From Planctomycetota bacterium (GTDB lineage: Bacteria > Planctomycetota > Planctomycetia > Pirellulales > UBA7805): a stretch of 35,581 bases of DNA. Position numbers and translations under genes: made by a program. Of this stretch, positions 1 to 10,341 are shown piece by piece. Every line of letters begins with the position of its first letter. Position 1 is the stretch's first letter. Location of the stretch: contig QQVP01000031.1 in the NCBI GenBank assembly GCA_003389215.1, positions 1 through 35,581 on the forward strand. Direction: 5' to 3'. The notes under the pieces are model-generated. The model did no database searches and had not been told where the DNA came from. It saw nothing but the letters and a program-made list of their open reading frames with translations.

Positions 1-283
1 GGTCTGGACCGTTAGAGCGTTTCTCAGATCGATGTAGCGTTTTCGGCGTCGGCGAGACAAGTTTGGCAAGGAGACCGAAGCAGGCGAATCCAAGAGATTC
101 GTCGATGCAGGTCGACGCCGTCAAACGTAGTCGTAGTAAGCCGAGACGCGACAGGGTGATGAGAAGCGCTCGAGAGCCCCGCCGGACTTGAGCGTTGCGG
201 TCGGCGCGGGAACAGGCAGGCGAATCGCACGCGGACAGACGGCAGGCACACCGACGCCACGCCGGCAGTCGGTAGCAACCCGC

Positions 284-2272
284 TTACCGCTCGTTGCGCT
301 TGACGATCTTCGGCGCGCTCGGGGGCACCTTGCTGAGGAAGACGCCGGTGACGAACCAGCCCGACTCTTCGCTGTCGACGAAGAAGCCGGCCGGACCGAG
401 GTAGCGACGCACGATCTGGAAGTCGGGCAGCTTCGTGCCGTCGATCTGCTGCTCGCGAAGATTCTCGTCGTCTTCGTCGTCGCCAAGCATCTGATTGAGC
501 AGCTTGCCGAGCAGCGTGTCGGACTCGGGCATTTTTCCCTGTCGCATCAGTTCGTAAGTGGGTCGATACTCTTCATCGGTGCGGGAGAAGGTCTGCACCG
601 AGTTCGAGGCGGAACCGAGCTGCTCGAGGGCCGCGCGAACCATCTGGTAATCGACGCTGCCGGCCAAAGTGGCCCGCGCTTCCACGTCCTTGAGCATGCG
701 ACGGATCAGCTCGGGATGCGTGCCCGTGAAGAGATGGCCGAAGGCGACGGTCATGGCCTGGGTTGGCAACGCCCGCGCCTCTTCCTTCTTCTCGGTCTGG
801 TTGTCTTCGGGAATGTCGATCGAATCGAAGTCAAAGTCGAGATCGAGCTCGGTGACCTGGGTTTCCTCATCGGGGATGTACCAGAGCACGTATTCGTTGT
901 CGCCGTCGACCACCACTTCCCGCTGGGCCTGACGATCGGCGCTCATCAGCTTGTCAACCGTGTTCCGCACCACTTCTGGATCAGTCAGCTCGATCATGAT
1001 CAGCAGTTGCTCGCTCTTGGGCGTGATCGGCAGCGCGTAGTCGGTGACCACCATGACGTGCTCACCCAGATGCGCCACGAGGTCGGCGCGCAGGTCGACC
1101 TGCGGTCCGTGCGGGTCGTTGATGAGGCTTTCGATCACGTCCTCGAAGATCGGATCGTTGGCGATGCGATTGACGAGCGTGCTCGAGTATTCGAAGGCGT
1201 TCTTCAGGTCAGCATTCAGACTGTGGAACGTGGCCAGCTCGCGGGGAATCCACGCGGGCGGCCCGTGATTGTTGGCGTTGATGAAGTTGAGCATCCGCGC
1301 CGCCAGGTTGTACTTGTCGGTCGAGGGGTCGTCGGCCGCTCGCTCGATCGCCGGGGCGTAGACCATCGTGCGGTGCAGAATGTCGTGGGTGCCGTCGTAG
1401 AAGTTGACATAGCCGCCGACGCCCTGGATGGCGTCGAAGCCTTCGGCCTGGAGAATGGCGTGCATGTCGACGCCCTTGCGTTTCGTCTCGCCCCGCTCGC
1501 GGGCCCGCATCGCCTCGATGAAGCCGAACGGCTCGGCGAACCAGCGAACCTCGGGCTCCAGACTGCCGGCCGCGGCGGCACAGCGTTCCATGGTGGCCCG
1601 ATAGGCCTCGAGATCGGCCAGCCGGTCGTCCGTCTGCTGGGTATAGCGGGCGAGAAGGTTCTCCATCTGTGCCACGTCGTCGACCGCGATGAGCTGCTGC
1701 TGCTCGCGATGCAGGACGAAGACGGCCATCTCGGCGGGCTCGTCCTTCTTGGCACCCTTGCGCGGGACGTGGGTGTAGATCAACATTTCCTGGCCGAGCA
1801 TCTGCTGCGTTTCGAGCGTTGCCTGCTTGGCCTTCAAGTTCTCGTCCACCTTGGCGAGCAGGGCCTCGGCCTCGTCCATCTTGCCGGTGACGTCGACGAT
1901 GATGAAGGTGACGCCCTCGTTCTCCGCGGGCTGGATCACGCCGATGCCGATCTCACCGCTGGGGACGGTTCGCATGTCATCCCAAGTGAGGCCCAGCCGC
2001 GAGTTGGCCTTGCTCCACTTCTGGCGAATCTGACGGCGCAGGTCGTCCGCGAAGGGCTGCATCACCGGGTCGGCCATCAGTTGGCCCAGCTGCGTCTGAT
2101 CGAATTGCGTTTCCAGACGCTCGATGTCGGCAATCAGCAGCACGCCCTTGGTCGTCTTGGGCAACAACTGATCGGTCGGCAGCGCGGCCCACAGGTCGGT
2201 CGCTTGACCGCTCCATCCCAACACGGCCACCAACAGCAAAGAGTTGAGTCGAACGACATCGCGAAGCTGCAC
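284..2272 (-). CDS. Exported protein of unknown function (DUF3352-like)
   Basis: A 662-residue protein. I chose the GTG at 2272 because AGGAG (2280-2284) lies 7 nt upstream and the protein then begins with a signal-peptide-like segment (charged MQLRDVVR, then a hydrophobic LLLVAVLG stretch, cut near residues 25-30). Longer in-frame extensions lack a ribosome site. The mature part reads like planctomycete secreted proteins that start with 'LLPKTTKGVLL' and carry repeated alpha/beta segments (for example around 'HLGEHVMVVTDY'), loosely like DUF3352. There is an acidic linker (DLDFDFDSIDIPEDN) and another acidic run (DDEDDENLREQ) near the C terminus. I see no catalytic motif. It probably acts in the periplasm or at the cell surface, but the function is unknown. 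It is divergent from the HD-domain gene and no partner gene is visible downstream within the window. Confidence 0.8.
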   Translation of the reverse strand: MQLRDVVRLNSLLLVAVLGWSGQATDLWAALPTDQLLPKTTKGVLLIADIERLETQFDQTQLGQLMADPVMQPFADDLRRQIRQKWSKANSRLGLTWDDMRTVPSGEIGIGVIQPAENEGVTFIIVDVTGKMDEAEALLAKVDENLKAKQATLETQQMLGQEMLIYTHVPRKGAKKDEPAEMAVFVLHREQQQLIAVDDVAQMENLLARYTQQTDDRLADLEAYRATMERCAAAAGSLEPEVRWFAEPFGFIEAMRARERGETKRKGVDMHAILQAEGFDAIQGVGGYVNFYDGTHDILHRTMVYAPAIERAADDPSTDKYNLAARMLNFINANNHGPPAWIPRELATFHSLNADLKNAFEYSSTLVNRIANDPIFEDVIESLINDPHGPQVDLRADLVAHLGEHVMVVTDYALPITPKSEQLLIMIELTDPEVVRNTVDKLMSADRQAQREVVVDGDNEYVLWYIPDEETQVTELDLDFDFDSIDIPEDNQTEKKEEARALPTQAMTVAFGHLFTGTHPELIRRMLKDVEARATLAGSVDYQMVRAALEQLGSASNSVQTFSRTDEEYRPTYELMRQGKMPESDTLLGKLLNQMLGDDEDDENLREQQIDGTKLPDFQIVRRYLGPAGFFVDSEESGWFVTGVFLSKVPPSAPKIVKRNER

Positions 2273-2662
2273 GGCAATTCTCCTGAGCGGTGCCCAACGC
2301 GGGAGGTTGGCCGCTCGGTTGGCTGATTTTCGGAAGGATCGCTGACCGCGGGGGGGACCGGCGGCATTGACTCGTATTTGTATCGGCTGTTTGACCAGCT
2401 TGAAACGAATCTGATACAAAGTCTACGCAAAAAGCACGCTTCTACACCGGCGTTAATCTTTACCGAGACCGATAAATTTGGCAAGACGAGGCAAGATAGG
2501 AGGGCGCGCGGCGGTCCCTTGGGTCCGTCTGCCGGTCGCCCGTTAGCAGTCCCCTGCCGGGCCACGAGACGCCAACCCCCCAGACGCGACAGGCCGCCCG
2601 CACGCGACACGCCAACCCCCGCACGCGATGAGCCAGGCACGCCGCCCGGTCGCCCCAACGCC
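2273..2662. other. Divergent intergenic region with short repeats
   Basis: This 390-bp gap separates the leftward exported-protein gene from the rightward HD-domain gene. It is clearly more AT-rich between 2370 and 2500 than its surroundings, as expected of a promoter region. From 2500 on it becomes GC-rich and low-complexity: the 12-mer ACGCCAACCCCC occurs at 2569-2580 and again at 2609-2620 (period 40), mixed with CACGCGA copies. The frame of the HD gene stays open through this stretch, but the composition (Arg/Pro-rich, PPARDTPTPARDEP) looks like untranslated leader. On the minus strand TTGCCA, 16 nt, TAAAGA near 2460-2490 could be a weak promoter for the exported protein. Confidence 0.5.
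2391..2420 (+). promoter_or_regulatory. Candidate sigma-70-type promoter for the HD-domain gene
   Basis: A -35 TTGACC at 2391-2396 and a -10 TACAAA at 2415-2420 are separated by 18 nt, and a TGA just before the -10 gives an extended -10 element. Transcription would start near 2427, leaving an unusually long leader of about 235 nt before the ATG at 2663. This is by-eye matching only. Confidence 0.35.
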
Positions 2663-4060
<1,398 letters not shown>

Positions 4061-4139
4061 CCCGCTCGCCGTCGCCTCGGTTGTGGCCCGTGGCAAACGG
4101 CTGGCCGCCGGGGCGCTTCGATGCCGCTACCGTTTCATT

Positions 4140-4145
4140 TAGAAT
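4140..4145 (+). promoter_or_regulatory. Possible -10 element of purB
   Basis: TAGAAT matches the -10 consensus at 5 of 6 positions. A poor -35 (TTCGAT, 4117-4122) lies 17 nt upstream. Transcription would start about 75 nt before the purB ATG. Low to moderate support. Confidence 0.35.
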
Positions 4146-4228
4146 GGCGGTTTGGTTTTGCGTCGGTTGGCCTCGCCTGAGTGGGGCACGACCGCCACAC
4201 CGTCCCGAAGGCCCCGCACGACGTTGGC

Positions 4229-5656
<1,428 letters not shown>

Positions 5657-5666
5657 AGACCCCGCG

Positions 5667-6173
5667 CTAAACCAAATCGAGCGGCCGGGTGGGGCGGTGC
5701 TGTTTCGCCAGGCAATCGGCGCAGACGCCCTGCACGATCAGCCGCAGACCCGTCACGCGAAAACCATGCTCGCGACCGACCGCGTCGCAGAGTTCCTTGA
5801 ACTGCTCGCTGGAGAACTCGATCAGCTTGTTGCACCGCTGACAGTGCAGGTGGTCGTGGGCCGGATAGCCGTAGTCGTGCTCGTAGACGCTACGGCCCTC
5901 GAGATTCATCTTACGAAGCAGGCCCGCCTCGGTGAGCTGGTCGAGCGTGCGGTAGACGGTGGCCCGGCCGATGTTCTGCGCCTCGCCCACGCCATCGCCC
6001 AGCTCTTTGAGCAGATCATCGGCGTCGAAGTGTTCGTGGTGACTGAACACCTGTTCGACGATGACGCGACGCTGCTGCGTCATCCGTTTGCCGCGGCTCT
6101 GGAGGTAATCCTCGAACCGCTCCATCGGCGTCATCGCGACTTCGACGGTCCCTAGCGCAAATTCAGCTTTCAT
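5667..6173 (-). CDS. Fur-family metalloregulator
   Basis: A 168-residue Fur-family transcription factor. The winged-helix N-terminal half contains 'RMTQQRRVIVEQVF', the 'HHEHFDADDLL' segment and the recognition-helix motif 'GRATVYRTLDQLTEAGLL'. The dimerisation half has 'HDHLHCQRC' (H106, H108, H110, C111, C114) and the second CxxC (C151, C154), which together form the structural Cys4 zinc site and the regulatory metal site. Whether it senses iron, peroxide (PerR), zinc (Zur) or nickel (Nur) cannot be settled by sight. The ATG at 6173 gives residues MKAEF; an alternative ATG at 6134 (MTPMERF) starts closer to the usual family N terminus. The promoter spacing described at 6180-6208 would place the transcript start on or next to the first ATG. 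It is a plausible regulator of the nickel SOD in this window, but no shared operator was found. Confidence 0.92.
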   Translation of the reverse strand: MKAEFALGTVEVAMTPMERFEDYLQSRGKRMTQQRRVIVEQVFSHHEHFDADDLLKELGDGVGEAQNIGRATVYRTLDQLTEAGLLRKMNLEGRSVYEHDYGYPAHDHLHCQRCNKLIEFSSEQFKELCDAVGREHGFRVTGLRLIVQGVCADCLAKQHRPTRPLDLV

Positions 6174-6179
6174 ACCCGT

Positions 6180-6208
6180 ATTTTAAGATCGGGCGTGGTC
6201 AGCGACAA
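6180..6208 (-). promoter_or_regulatory. Promoter of the Fur-family gene
   Basis: On the minus strand a -35 TTGTCG (6203-6208) and a -10 TAAAAT (6180-6185) are separated by exactly 17 nt. The predicted start of transcription falls about 7 nt below the -10, at the A of the ATG at 6173. The mRNA would therefore be leaderless, or translation starts at the second ATG (6134) with a leader of about 40 nt. The promoter lies in the 61-bp gap below flgM, so the regulator need not depend on the flagellar transcript. Confidence 0.6.
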
Positions 6209-6234
6209 CCTGAACCGAGCACCGCGGCGCGCTG

Positions 6235-6513
6235 CTAGCCAATCTCGTCGAGCAGACGCTCAAGCGCCTTTTCCAGGTTGCCGTCGACGTCGTAGCTGCC
6301 TTCGGCGATCTTGGCCCGCAGTTCGTTGACGCGATCCTGGCGGATTTCGGGCAGCTCGCTGATGCGGGAGAGAAAGTCCGCCTCGGGCGAAATGGTGACT
6401 TCGTCGGCGCCCCGGGTGGCGCGGGTCGGCGTGGGCGTGGGATTGGTGACCGCGTTGTGCGGAGCGCGGATGGGCTGGGCACCGTGAACGTGAGCGGGTC
6501 CGTTGATCTGCAT
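6235..6513 (-). CDS. flgM: Anti-sigma-28 factor FlgM
   Basis: A 92-residue FlgM-family protein. FlgM binds the flagellar sigma factor FliA and holds it inactive until the hook-basal body is complete, when FlgM is exported. The C-terminal half carries the family pattern: 'DEVTISPEADFLSRI' (D-x-V-x-[LI]-S-x-x-A), 'RQDRVNELRAKIAEGSYDV' and a final helix 'LEKALERLLDEIG'. The N-terminal half is disordered and rich in Pro, Thr and Ala, as is usual for an exported anti-sigma factor. The ATG at 6513 follows a purine-rich GGGGAGAAGAA ribosome site; the longer open frame upstream has no such site. The target, a FliA-type sigma factor, is encoded 1.6 kb to the right. Confidence 0.88.
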   Translation of the reverse strand: MQINGPAHVHGAQPIRAPHNAVTNPTPTPTRATRGADEVTISPEADFLSRISELPEIRQDRVNELRAKIAEGSYDVDGNLEKALERLLDEIG

Positions 6514-7692
6514 TTCTTCTTCTCCCCGTGGGTTGGTCGACGCGGCGAGGTCGGCGGCGGACCGCTCGGACGCGGGGTCCGAACCGGGCGCGACGTCGCT
6601 TCGTGACGGGCCACGATTCTGTGGAGACGGCTGTCGCATACGATACGTCAGGCGAGTGGCCGCCGTCCAGAATTTGTGTGCGAAGTCGAACCGAGCGTCG
6701 CTTGATGAGCTTGCCGTATCAACCGGACCGGGATGGTCGTAGGAGGGAGGGGATCGGTTGAAGCGGCCTCCTGCTCTTCAGTGGGTGGATGCTCGGGTGA
6801 CTTCTGTTTCCAATCGGTACGTTTCAAATCAGTGGGCCGGTGCCGCCGTCCGTGTCGATTGGAAATCGACTTCGCGAACCCCGGGGGGAACACTCTGCTC
6901 ATCGGACTACGAGCACGAAACCATTGATCGAAAACCGCGGGCGCCTCCTTACACAAACGGTGCCTGGTTTTGCAGCTGTAACAACTTTGACTCTCAGCTT
7001 GTGCTTTTTCAGCAGCGCCGATTGCGCCGCTTGTTGAACAACGACCGCATCGTCGCGTCGCGTCAACGTCCCGAACCGAATCCGCGGCACACTCCGAACA
7101 CGAACCCGCCGCAAATGTCGTCGTGGCCGGTTCGTGCAAGGGACGCCGGTTGCACAAAAGGGGTCGAATTATAGGAATCCCGTCCCAACGCATCAACAGA
7201 GAACGACACGTTGCCCCAGGGGGACCTCACGCCGGCAACCGCAGCGTTGCTAGCAGTGTCCACCTCGCCGACGACAGCGTCGAACGGTCGTAACGATTCT
7301 GCGGTCGACGCCTCAGTCGGACGGCATGGTCGAGCCCCGACGGCAGCCCAGGACGGGAAATCGGCTCGGCGGGAGAAGGCTCGGTTTCCAGGCCTCGCAC
7401 GACTTTGGACGAACTGTCCGGCCCCTTGGAATGCGCGGCGAGGGCTTCTCGATCGCGGCCTTAAGTCCATGAGAAGCCTGGAAATTAGTCCCCGAATTCG
7501 GCGGAATTTGGTGCCCCCAAGCGACCCTTCCAGACCACACTTCCGTACAATAAGGGCACACGTCTTGCGTAGGGCGCGTCCGCGCCCGAGGGACCACATT
7601 CGTGGCGAAGGGATGTTCGTCGGAAACGGCTCGGGGTCGCTGTCTACAGCGGCCGAGGATATCTACGTCCCCTTACCGAGAGGAGTCCGGCT
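6514..7692. other. 1.2-kb gap without a convincing protein gene
   Basis: Every frame on both strands across this stretch gives peptides with random-looking, Arg/Ser/Pro-rich composition and no ribosome site. It holds a good leftward promoter (7168-7196) about 650 nt upstream of flgM. Just below that promoter is a marginal minus-strand frame at 6899-7114 (TTG start, no Shine-Dalgarno, segment VQQAAQSALLKKHKLRVKVV), which I do not call as a gene. Further right are a lone TACAAT (7546-7551) and a hairpin GGGCGC-GTCC-GCGCCC (7572-7587) in the presumed leader of the 76-aa gene. A long 5' leader of flgM, a non-coding RNA, or a decayed gene would all fit. Confidence 0.5.
7168..7196 (-). promoter_or_regulatory. 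Strong leftward promoter in the flgM upstream gap
   Basis: On the minus strand TTGATG (7191-7196) and a perfect TATAAT (7168-7173) are separated by exactly 17 nt. The predicted start is near 7161. The first gene downstream with a ribosome site is flgM, some 650 nt away, so the transcript has a very long leader or encodes something else first. Confidence 0.6.
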
Positions 7693-7923
7693 ATGTCAAG
7701 CAATTCTCCCCAATTCGAACCGGGCATTTTGCCGCCGCTCGCGGAGAGCGACGAGTGGCTGGTGGCCTCACAGGCTTTCGCCAGGTTCGAACGTCGGATG
7801 GAGCGCCGGCTGGCGACGCTGGAAAAGCGGTGGATTTCATTCGCCGCCCCGGCTGCCGCACGTACGTCGATGCGTATCCAATCCGACTACGGTGTTGTGC
7901 GACGTGATCTGAATCGCACTTGA
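7693..7923 (+). CDS. Small protein of unknown function (76 aa)
   Basis: This is a real gene on translation signals: AGAGGAG lies 7 nt before the ATG, and the reading frame ends shortly before a strong terminator. The product is 76 residues, soluble, with an acidic/hydrophobic start (FEPGILPPLAESDEWL) followed by an amphipathic, Arg/Glu-rich helix (FARFERRMERRLATLEKRW) and a basic tail. I recognise no family. It has no cysteines, no membrane segment and no signal peptide. It lies between flgM and the fliA operon but points the other way, so a flagellar link is only positional. A helical adaptor or a small regulator would fit the composition. Confidence 0.65.
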   Translation: MSSNSPQFEPGILPPLAESDEWLVASQAFARFERRMERRLATLEKRWISFAAPAAARTSMRIQSDYGVVRRDLNRT

Positions 7924-7994
7924 TTCACGTCACGTGGGAAGAGGTCAATGTCGACGCAACGCCGACCGGAACCGCGCGAGCGACACGTAAACAA

Positions 7995-8035
7995 AACGCC
8001 CGAGCCGCCAACGGCGGCTCGGGCGTTCTTCGTTT
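7995..8035. terminator. Bidirectional intrinsic terminator
   Basis: A perfect 15-bp stem: left arm 7995-7009 is written 7995-8009 (AACGCCCGAGCCGCC), loop AAC (8010-8012), right arm 8013-8027. A T-rich tail (TTCTTCGTTTTCTT) follows on the plus strand, and on the minus strand the stem is followed by GTTTTGTTT. It sits between the end of the 76-aa gene (+) and the end of fliA (-), so it can stop transcription from both sides. It is the clearest terminator in the window. Confidence 0.9.
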
Positions 8036-8089
8036 TCTTGTGGGCGATTGGTGAGGAGACCTGCGACGGTCACGCCTGCCGCCACCCGT

Positions 8090-8899
8090 TTAGGTATTGC
8101 CGAACTCCGGCAGACGGCGACCGAGCTGACCCTGAAGCCGCTGCACGATCGCGCTGTGCATCTGGCTGACGCGACTCTCGCTCAGATCGAGCGTCGAGCC
8201 GATTTCTTTCATCGTCAGCTCTTCGTAGTAGTAGAGGATGATGATCAACCGCTCGTTGCGATTGAGGCCCTTGGTCACGAGCCGCATGAGATCGCTCTTC
8301 TGGACGCGACGCGTGGGGTCTTCGCCCTTCTTGTCCTCGAGGATGTCGATCTCGCGGACGTCTTTGTAGCTGTCGGTCTCGTACCACTTCTTGTTCAGGC
8401 TGACGAGATTCACCGCGTTGGCGTCGAGCATCAACTTCTCGAGCTCGGGCACGGAGATCTCGAGCTGCGCGGCCAGTTCCGCTTCGGTGGCGGGTCGACC
8501 GAACTTCGCCTCGCAGTTCTTTACCGCCTCGGCCAACTTGCTGGCCTTCGAGCGAACCAAACGCGGCACCCAGTCCATGGTGCGGAGCTCGTCGAGCATG
8601 GCCCCGCGAATTCGCGGCACGCAGTAGGTCTCAAACTTCACGCCGCGAGAGAGATCGAAGGCGTCGATGGCGTCCATCAGGCCGAACACGCCGGCGGAGA
8701 TCAAGTCGTCGAGTTCGACGCCGTCGGGCAGACGAGCCCAGATGCGCTCGCCGTTGTACTTCACCAGAGGCAGGTACTGCGTCACCAGTCGGTTCCGCAG
8801 GGCCTTGTTCGTCTGGTCCTTCTTGTATTCCTTCCAGACTTCCTGGATGTCGGTTTCCTGGGTCGACGTACCGTTCGCGAAAGCGGCCGCTGTTGCCAT
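8090..8899 (-). CDS. fliA: Flagellar RNA polymerase sigma factor FliA/WhiG (sigma-28)
   Basis: A 269-residue sigma-70 family factor of the FliA/WhiG group, which directs RNA polymerase to late flagellar promoters. Region 2 is seen at residues 31-110 ('NRLVTQYLPLVKYNGERIW', 'LDDLISAGVFGLMDAIDAFD', 'FETYCVPRIRGAMLDELR'), the region 3 helices at about 115-180 ('RSKASKLAEAV', 'GRPATEAELAAQL'), and the region 4 helix-turn-helix near 230-258 ('LTMKEIGSTLDLSESRVSQ'). The ATG at 8899 has GGAGG 5 nt upstream; an ATG seven codons earlier has no such site. Its antagonist FlgM is encoded nearby. It is the last gene of a leftward set with the 88-aa membrane protein (45-nt gap), and a terminator follows at 7995. 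A sigma-28 -10 octamer upstream of the pair suggests that it drives its own transcription. Confidence 0.94.
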   Translation of the reverse strand: MATAAAFANGTSTQETDIQEVWKEYKKDQTNKALRNRLVTQYLPLVKYNGERIWARLPDGVELDDLISAGVFGLMDAIDAFDLSRGVKFETYCVPRIRGAMLDELRTMDWVPRLVRSKASKLAEAVKNCEAKFGRPATEAELAAQLEISVPELEKLMLDANAVNLVSLNKKWYETDSYKDVREIDILEDKKGEDPTRRVQKSDLMRLVTKGLNRNERLIIILYYYEELTMKEIGSTLDLSESRVSQMHSAIVQRLQGQLGRRLPEFGNT

Positions 8900-8944
8900 G
8901 CAATCCTCCGTGATCGACACCGCTCACTCGTTCCTGAGTGCGGT

Positions 8945-9211
8945 TTAGGATGTTTGTCCGTCAGGCGATTCCTCATCCACGCGGCTCGATTCGGCAGTTC
9001 CGCCCAGCTCCAGCTGCACGCGATCCCATACCGACTCCCACACAATCCATTCGGCCAGTCGGCCCACAATGAGGCCGGCAACCGCGAACAGGAGCAACGC
9101 TACCGTGCAATGGAGCAGCGCTTCTTCGGCAGAGAATCCGTGCAGCAAGGACCGAATCGCTACCACGATCATCGCCAACAGGCCCAAGACTCCGGCATAC
9201 GCACGCGCCAA
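8945..9211 (-). CDS. Small membrane protein in the flagellar regulator operon
   Basis: An 88-residue protein with two predicted membrane helices (about residues 5-20, 'AGVLGLLAMIVVAIRSLL', and 34-55, 'CTVALLLFAVAGLIVGRL') and a polar acidic tail (AESSRVDEESPDG). No ATG fits. A TTG at 9211 has a perfect GGAGG (9220-9224) 8 nt upstream, so I prefer it; a TTG at 9235 would add eight residues but has no ribosome site. I do not recognise a family. The position between flhG and fliA, 45 nt before fliA on the same strand, suggests a role linked to flagella or co-expression with the sigma factor. Confidence 0.68.
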   Translation of the reverse strand: MARAYAGVLGLLAMIVVAIRSLLHGFSAEEALLHCTVALLLFAVAGLIVGRLAEWIVWESVWDRVQLELGGTAESSRVDEESPDGQTS

Positions 9212-9311
9212 GACTCGGTCCTCCAAATGGGGCAATGAAAGCGGTCGTGCCGTAAAACTTCGCCTAGACGCTACAGCTTGACAGGCTGGGGCATATCAAG
9301 TGCTTCACGCC

Positions 9312-9319
9312 TTATCGGC
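9312..9319 (-). promoter_or_regulatory. Candidate sigma-28 promoter (-10 octamer)
   Basis: On the minus strand GCCGATAA matches the enterobacterial FliA -10 element at all eight positions. The -35 is weak: TGAA at 17 nt, or nothing close to TAAA at the canonical 15 nt. It lies in the 216-bp gap below flhG, about 100 nt above the small membrane gene and fliA. An 8-mer is expected about once by chance in a window this size, so the location, not the match alone, is the argument. Confidence 0.45.
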
Positions 9320-9427
9320 TATCGCGGCGACGAGGATTCAGTCTTTCGTGCCGAATCGTCAGCTTTTGTGGACATCTCCTCAAACATGGTGAAAGGAACG
9401 TGGTTTGACTTGGTTCGTAATGAGTCT

Positions 9428-10327
9428 TCAGGCCGCCGGAGCGAAGCTCGCGGGGGACATGGCCGATGGATCGCTGTCCACCGGCGCGGTCGCCGTGCGG
9501 TCGCGGTGAAGTTGTTCGGTCATCGCCAGGCGATGGAAGAACGACTTCGCCTCGCAGGTCGGCAAGGCCGCGCCGAGCCAGCCGGTACGACGTTGATGTT
9601 CCATAATCGGGCAGCGGATCAGGTGCCCTGCCGACTCCACGGTCGCGCCCAGGAAACGCCGCGCGGCCGTTTCCAGCCGGTCTTGCACCGCGTCCGCGGC
9701 GGCATAGTCGTCGACGAAGTTTGCCAGCGTGGCGAGGCGACCGGCCCCGTTGCGAGGGGCCAGCAGCTTGAGCGAGGAATAGGCGTTCGTGACCGATGCG
9801 TCGTCGCAGGTCGTAATCAAGAGCGTCAGCGCCGCACGCAAGCATAGCTGTTGCGTCAACTTCGTGCCGGCACTGCCAGCGTCGACGATCGTGAACCTTG
9901 CCCGGCGTGCGAGTTGCGCGAGCGTGGCCGCCAGTCGCTGGCGCATCGTCGCCGAAGGCTCCAACGGCTGCTGCGGTGCCCAGGCGGCCGGCAAGATGCG
10001 GAGTCCCGTCTCGTGACGTTGCAGCACGTCGAACGGATCGGCCCGATCGGCCAACACGTCGGTCAGCGTTCGTTGGGGAACGATGTGACAAAGTTCCGTC
10101 GCGTCGGCCTGCGCGAAGTCGGCGTCGACCAACACCGCCGACTCGCCCAAGGAGACCAACATGGCGGCCAGGTTGGCGGCCACGGTCGTCGTGCCCACCC
10201 CGCCCTTGGCTCCCGCGACCACAATCAGGCCCGCCAGGGGCGCCCCACCGCAGACCTCGTGCTGCTCGCCGGCGTCGGCGGCACTGGTCTGCATGATCGC
10301 GCGAAGTTGGGTGGCTTGATCGTTCAT
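9428..10327 (-). CDS. flhG: MinD-like ATPase FlhG (FleN/YlxH)
   Basis: A 299-residue SIMIBI ATPase of the MinD/ParA group that limits flagellar number and placement as partner of FlhF. The N terminus 'MNDQATQLRAIM' is the FlhG-type activator helix (DQAxxLR), which stimulates the FlhF GTPase. The deviant Walker A is 'AKGGVGTTTVAANLA' (residues 40-54), followed by 'AVLVDADFAQAD' (Walker A') and 'FTIVDAGSAG' (Walker B region). The C-terminal membrane-targeting helix is less obvious, and the last 30 residues are low-complexity Ala/Pro/Ser. It lies 65 nt below flhF on the same strand. The ATG has no good Shine-Dalgarno but fits the family start exactly. A 14-bp palindrome lies just upstream at 10342. 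Confidence 0.92.
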   Translation of the reverse strand: MNDQATQLRAIMQTSAADAGEQHEVCGGAPLAGLIVVAGAKGGVGTTTVAANLAAMLVSLGESAVLVDADFAQADATELCHIVPQRTLTDVLADRADPFDVLQRHETGLRILPAAWAPQQPLEPSATMRQRLAATLAQLARRARFTIVDAGSAGTKLTQQLCLRAALTLLITTCDDASVTNAYSSLKLLAPRNGAGRLATLANFVDDYAAADAVQDRLETAARRFLGATVESAGHLIRCPIMEHQRRTGWLGAALPTCEAKSFFHRLAMTEQLHRDRTATAPVDSDPSAMSPASFAPAA

Positions 10328-10341
10328 GGCGTAGGGGGATG

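Noticed and set aside
188..2326. Long plus-strand open frame of about 700 codons opposite the exported-protein gene
   Set aside because: Its peptide is His/Val/Gly/Arg-rich as expected for the complement of a GC-rich gene, and it has no motif or ribosome site.
2465..2476. ACCGATAA, similar to a sigma-28 -10
   Set aside because: One mismatch, no TAAA-like -35 at the right distance, and the neighbouring genes are not flagellar.
2569..2620. Repeated ACGCCAACCCCC units as a possible CRISPR or minisatellite
   Set aside because: Only two copies and no spacer structure; simply low-complexity leader sequence.
7122..7138. Sigma-54-like TGGC...TGCA on the plus strand
   Set aside because: The GG and GC elements are one base too close, and no suitable gene follows.
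6648..7599. Minus-strand open frames in the flgM upstream gap
   Set aside because: Arg/Ser/Pro-rich peptides without ribosome sites or recognisable folds; the gap is treated as non-coding.
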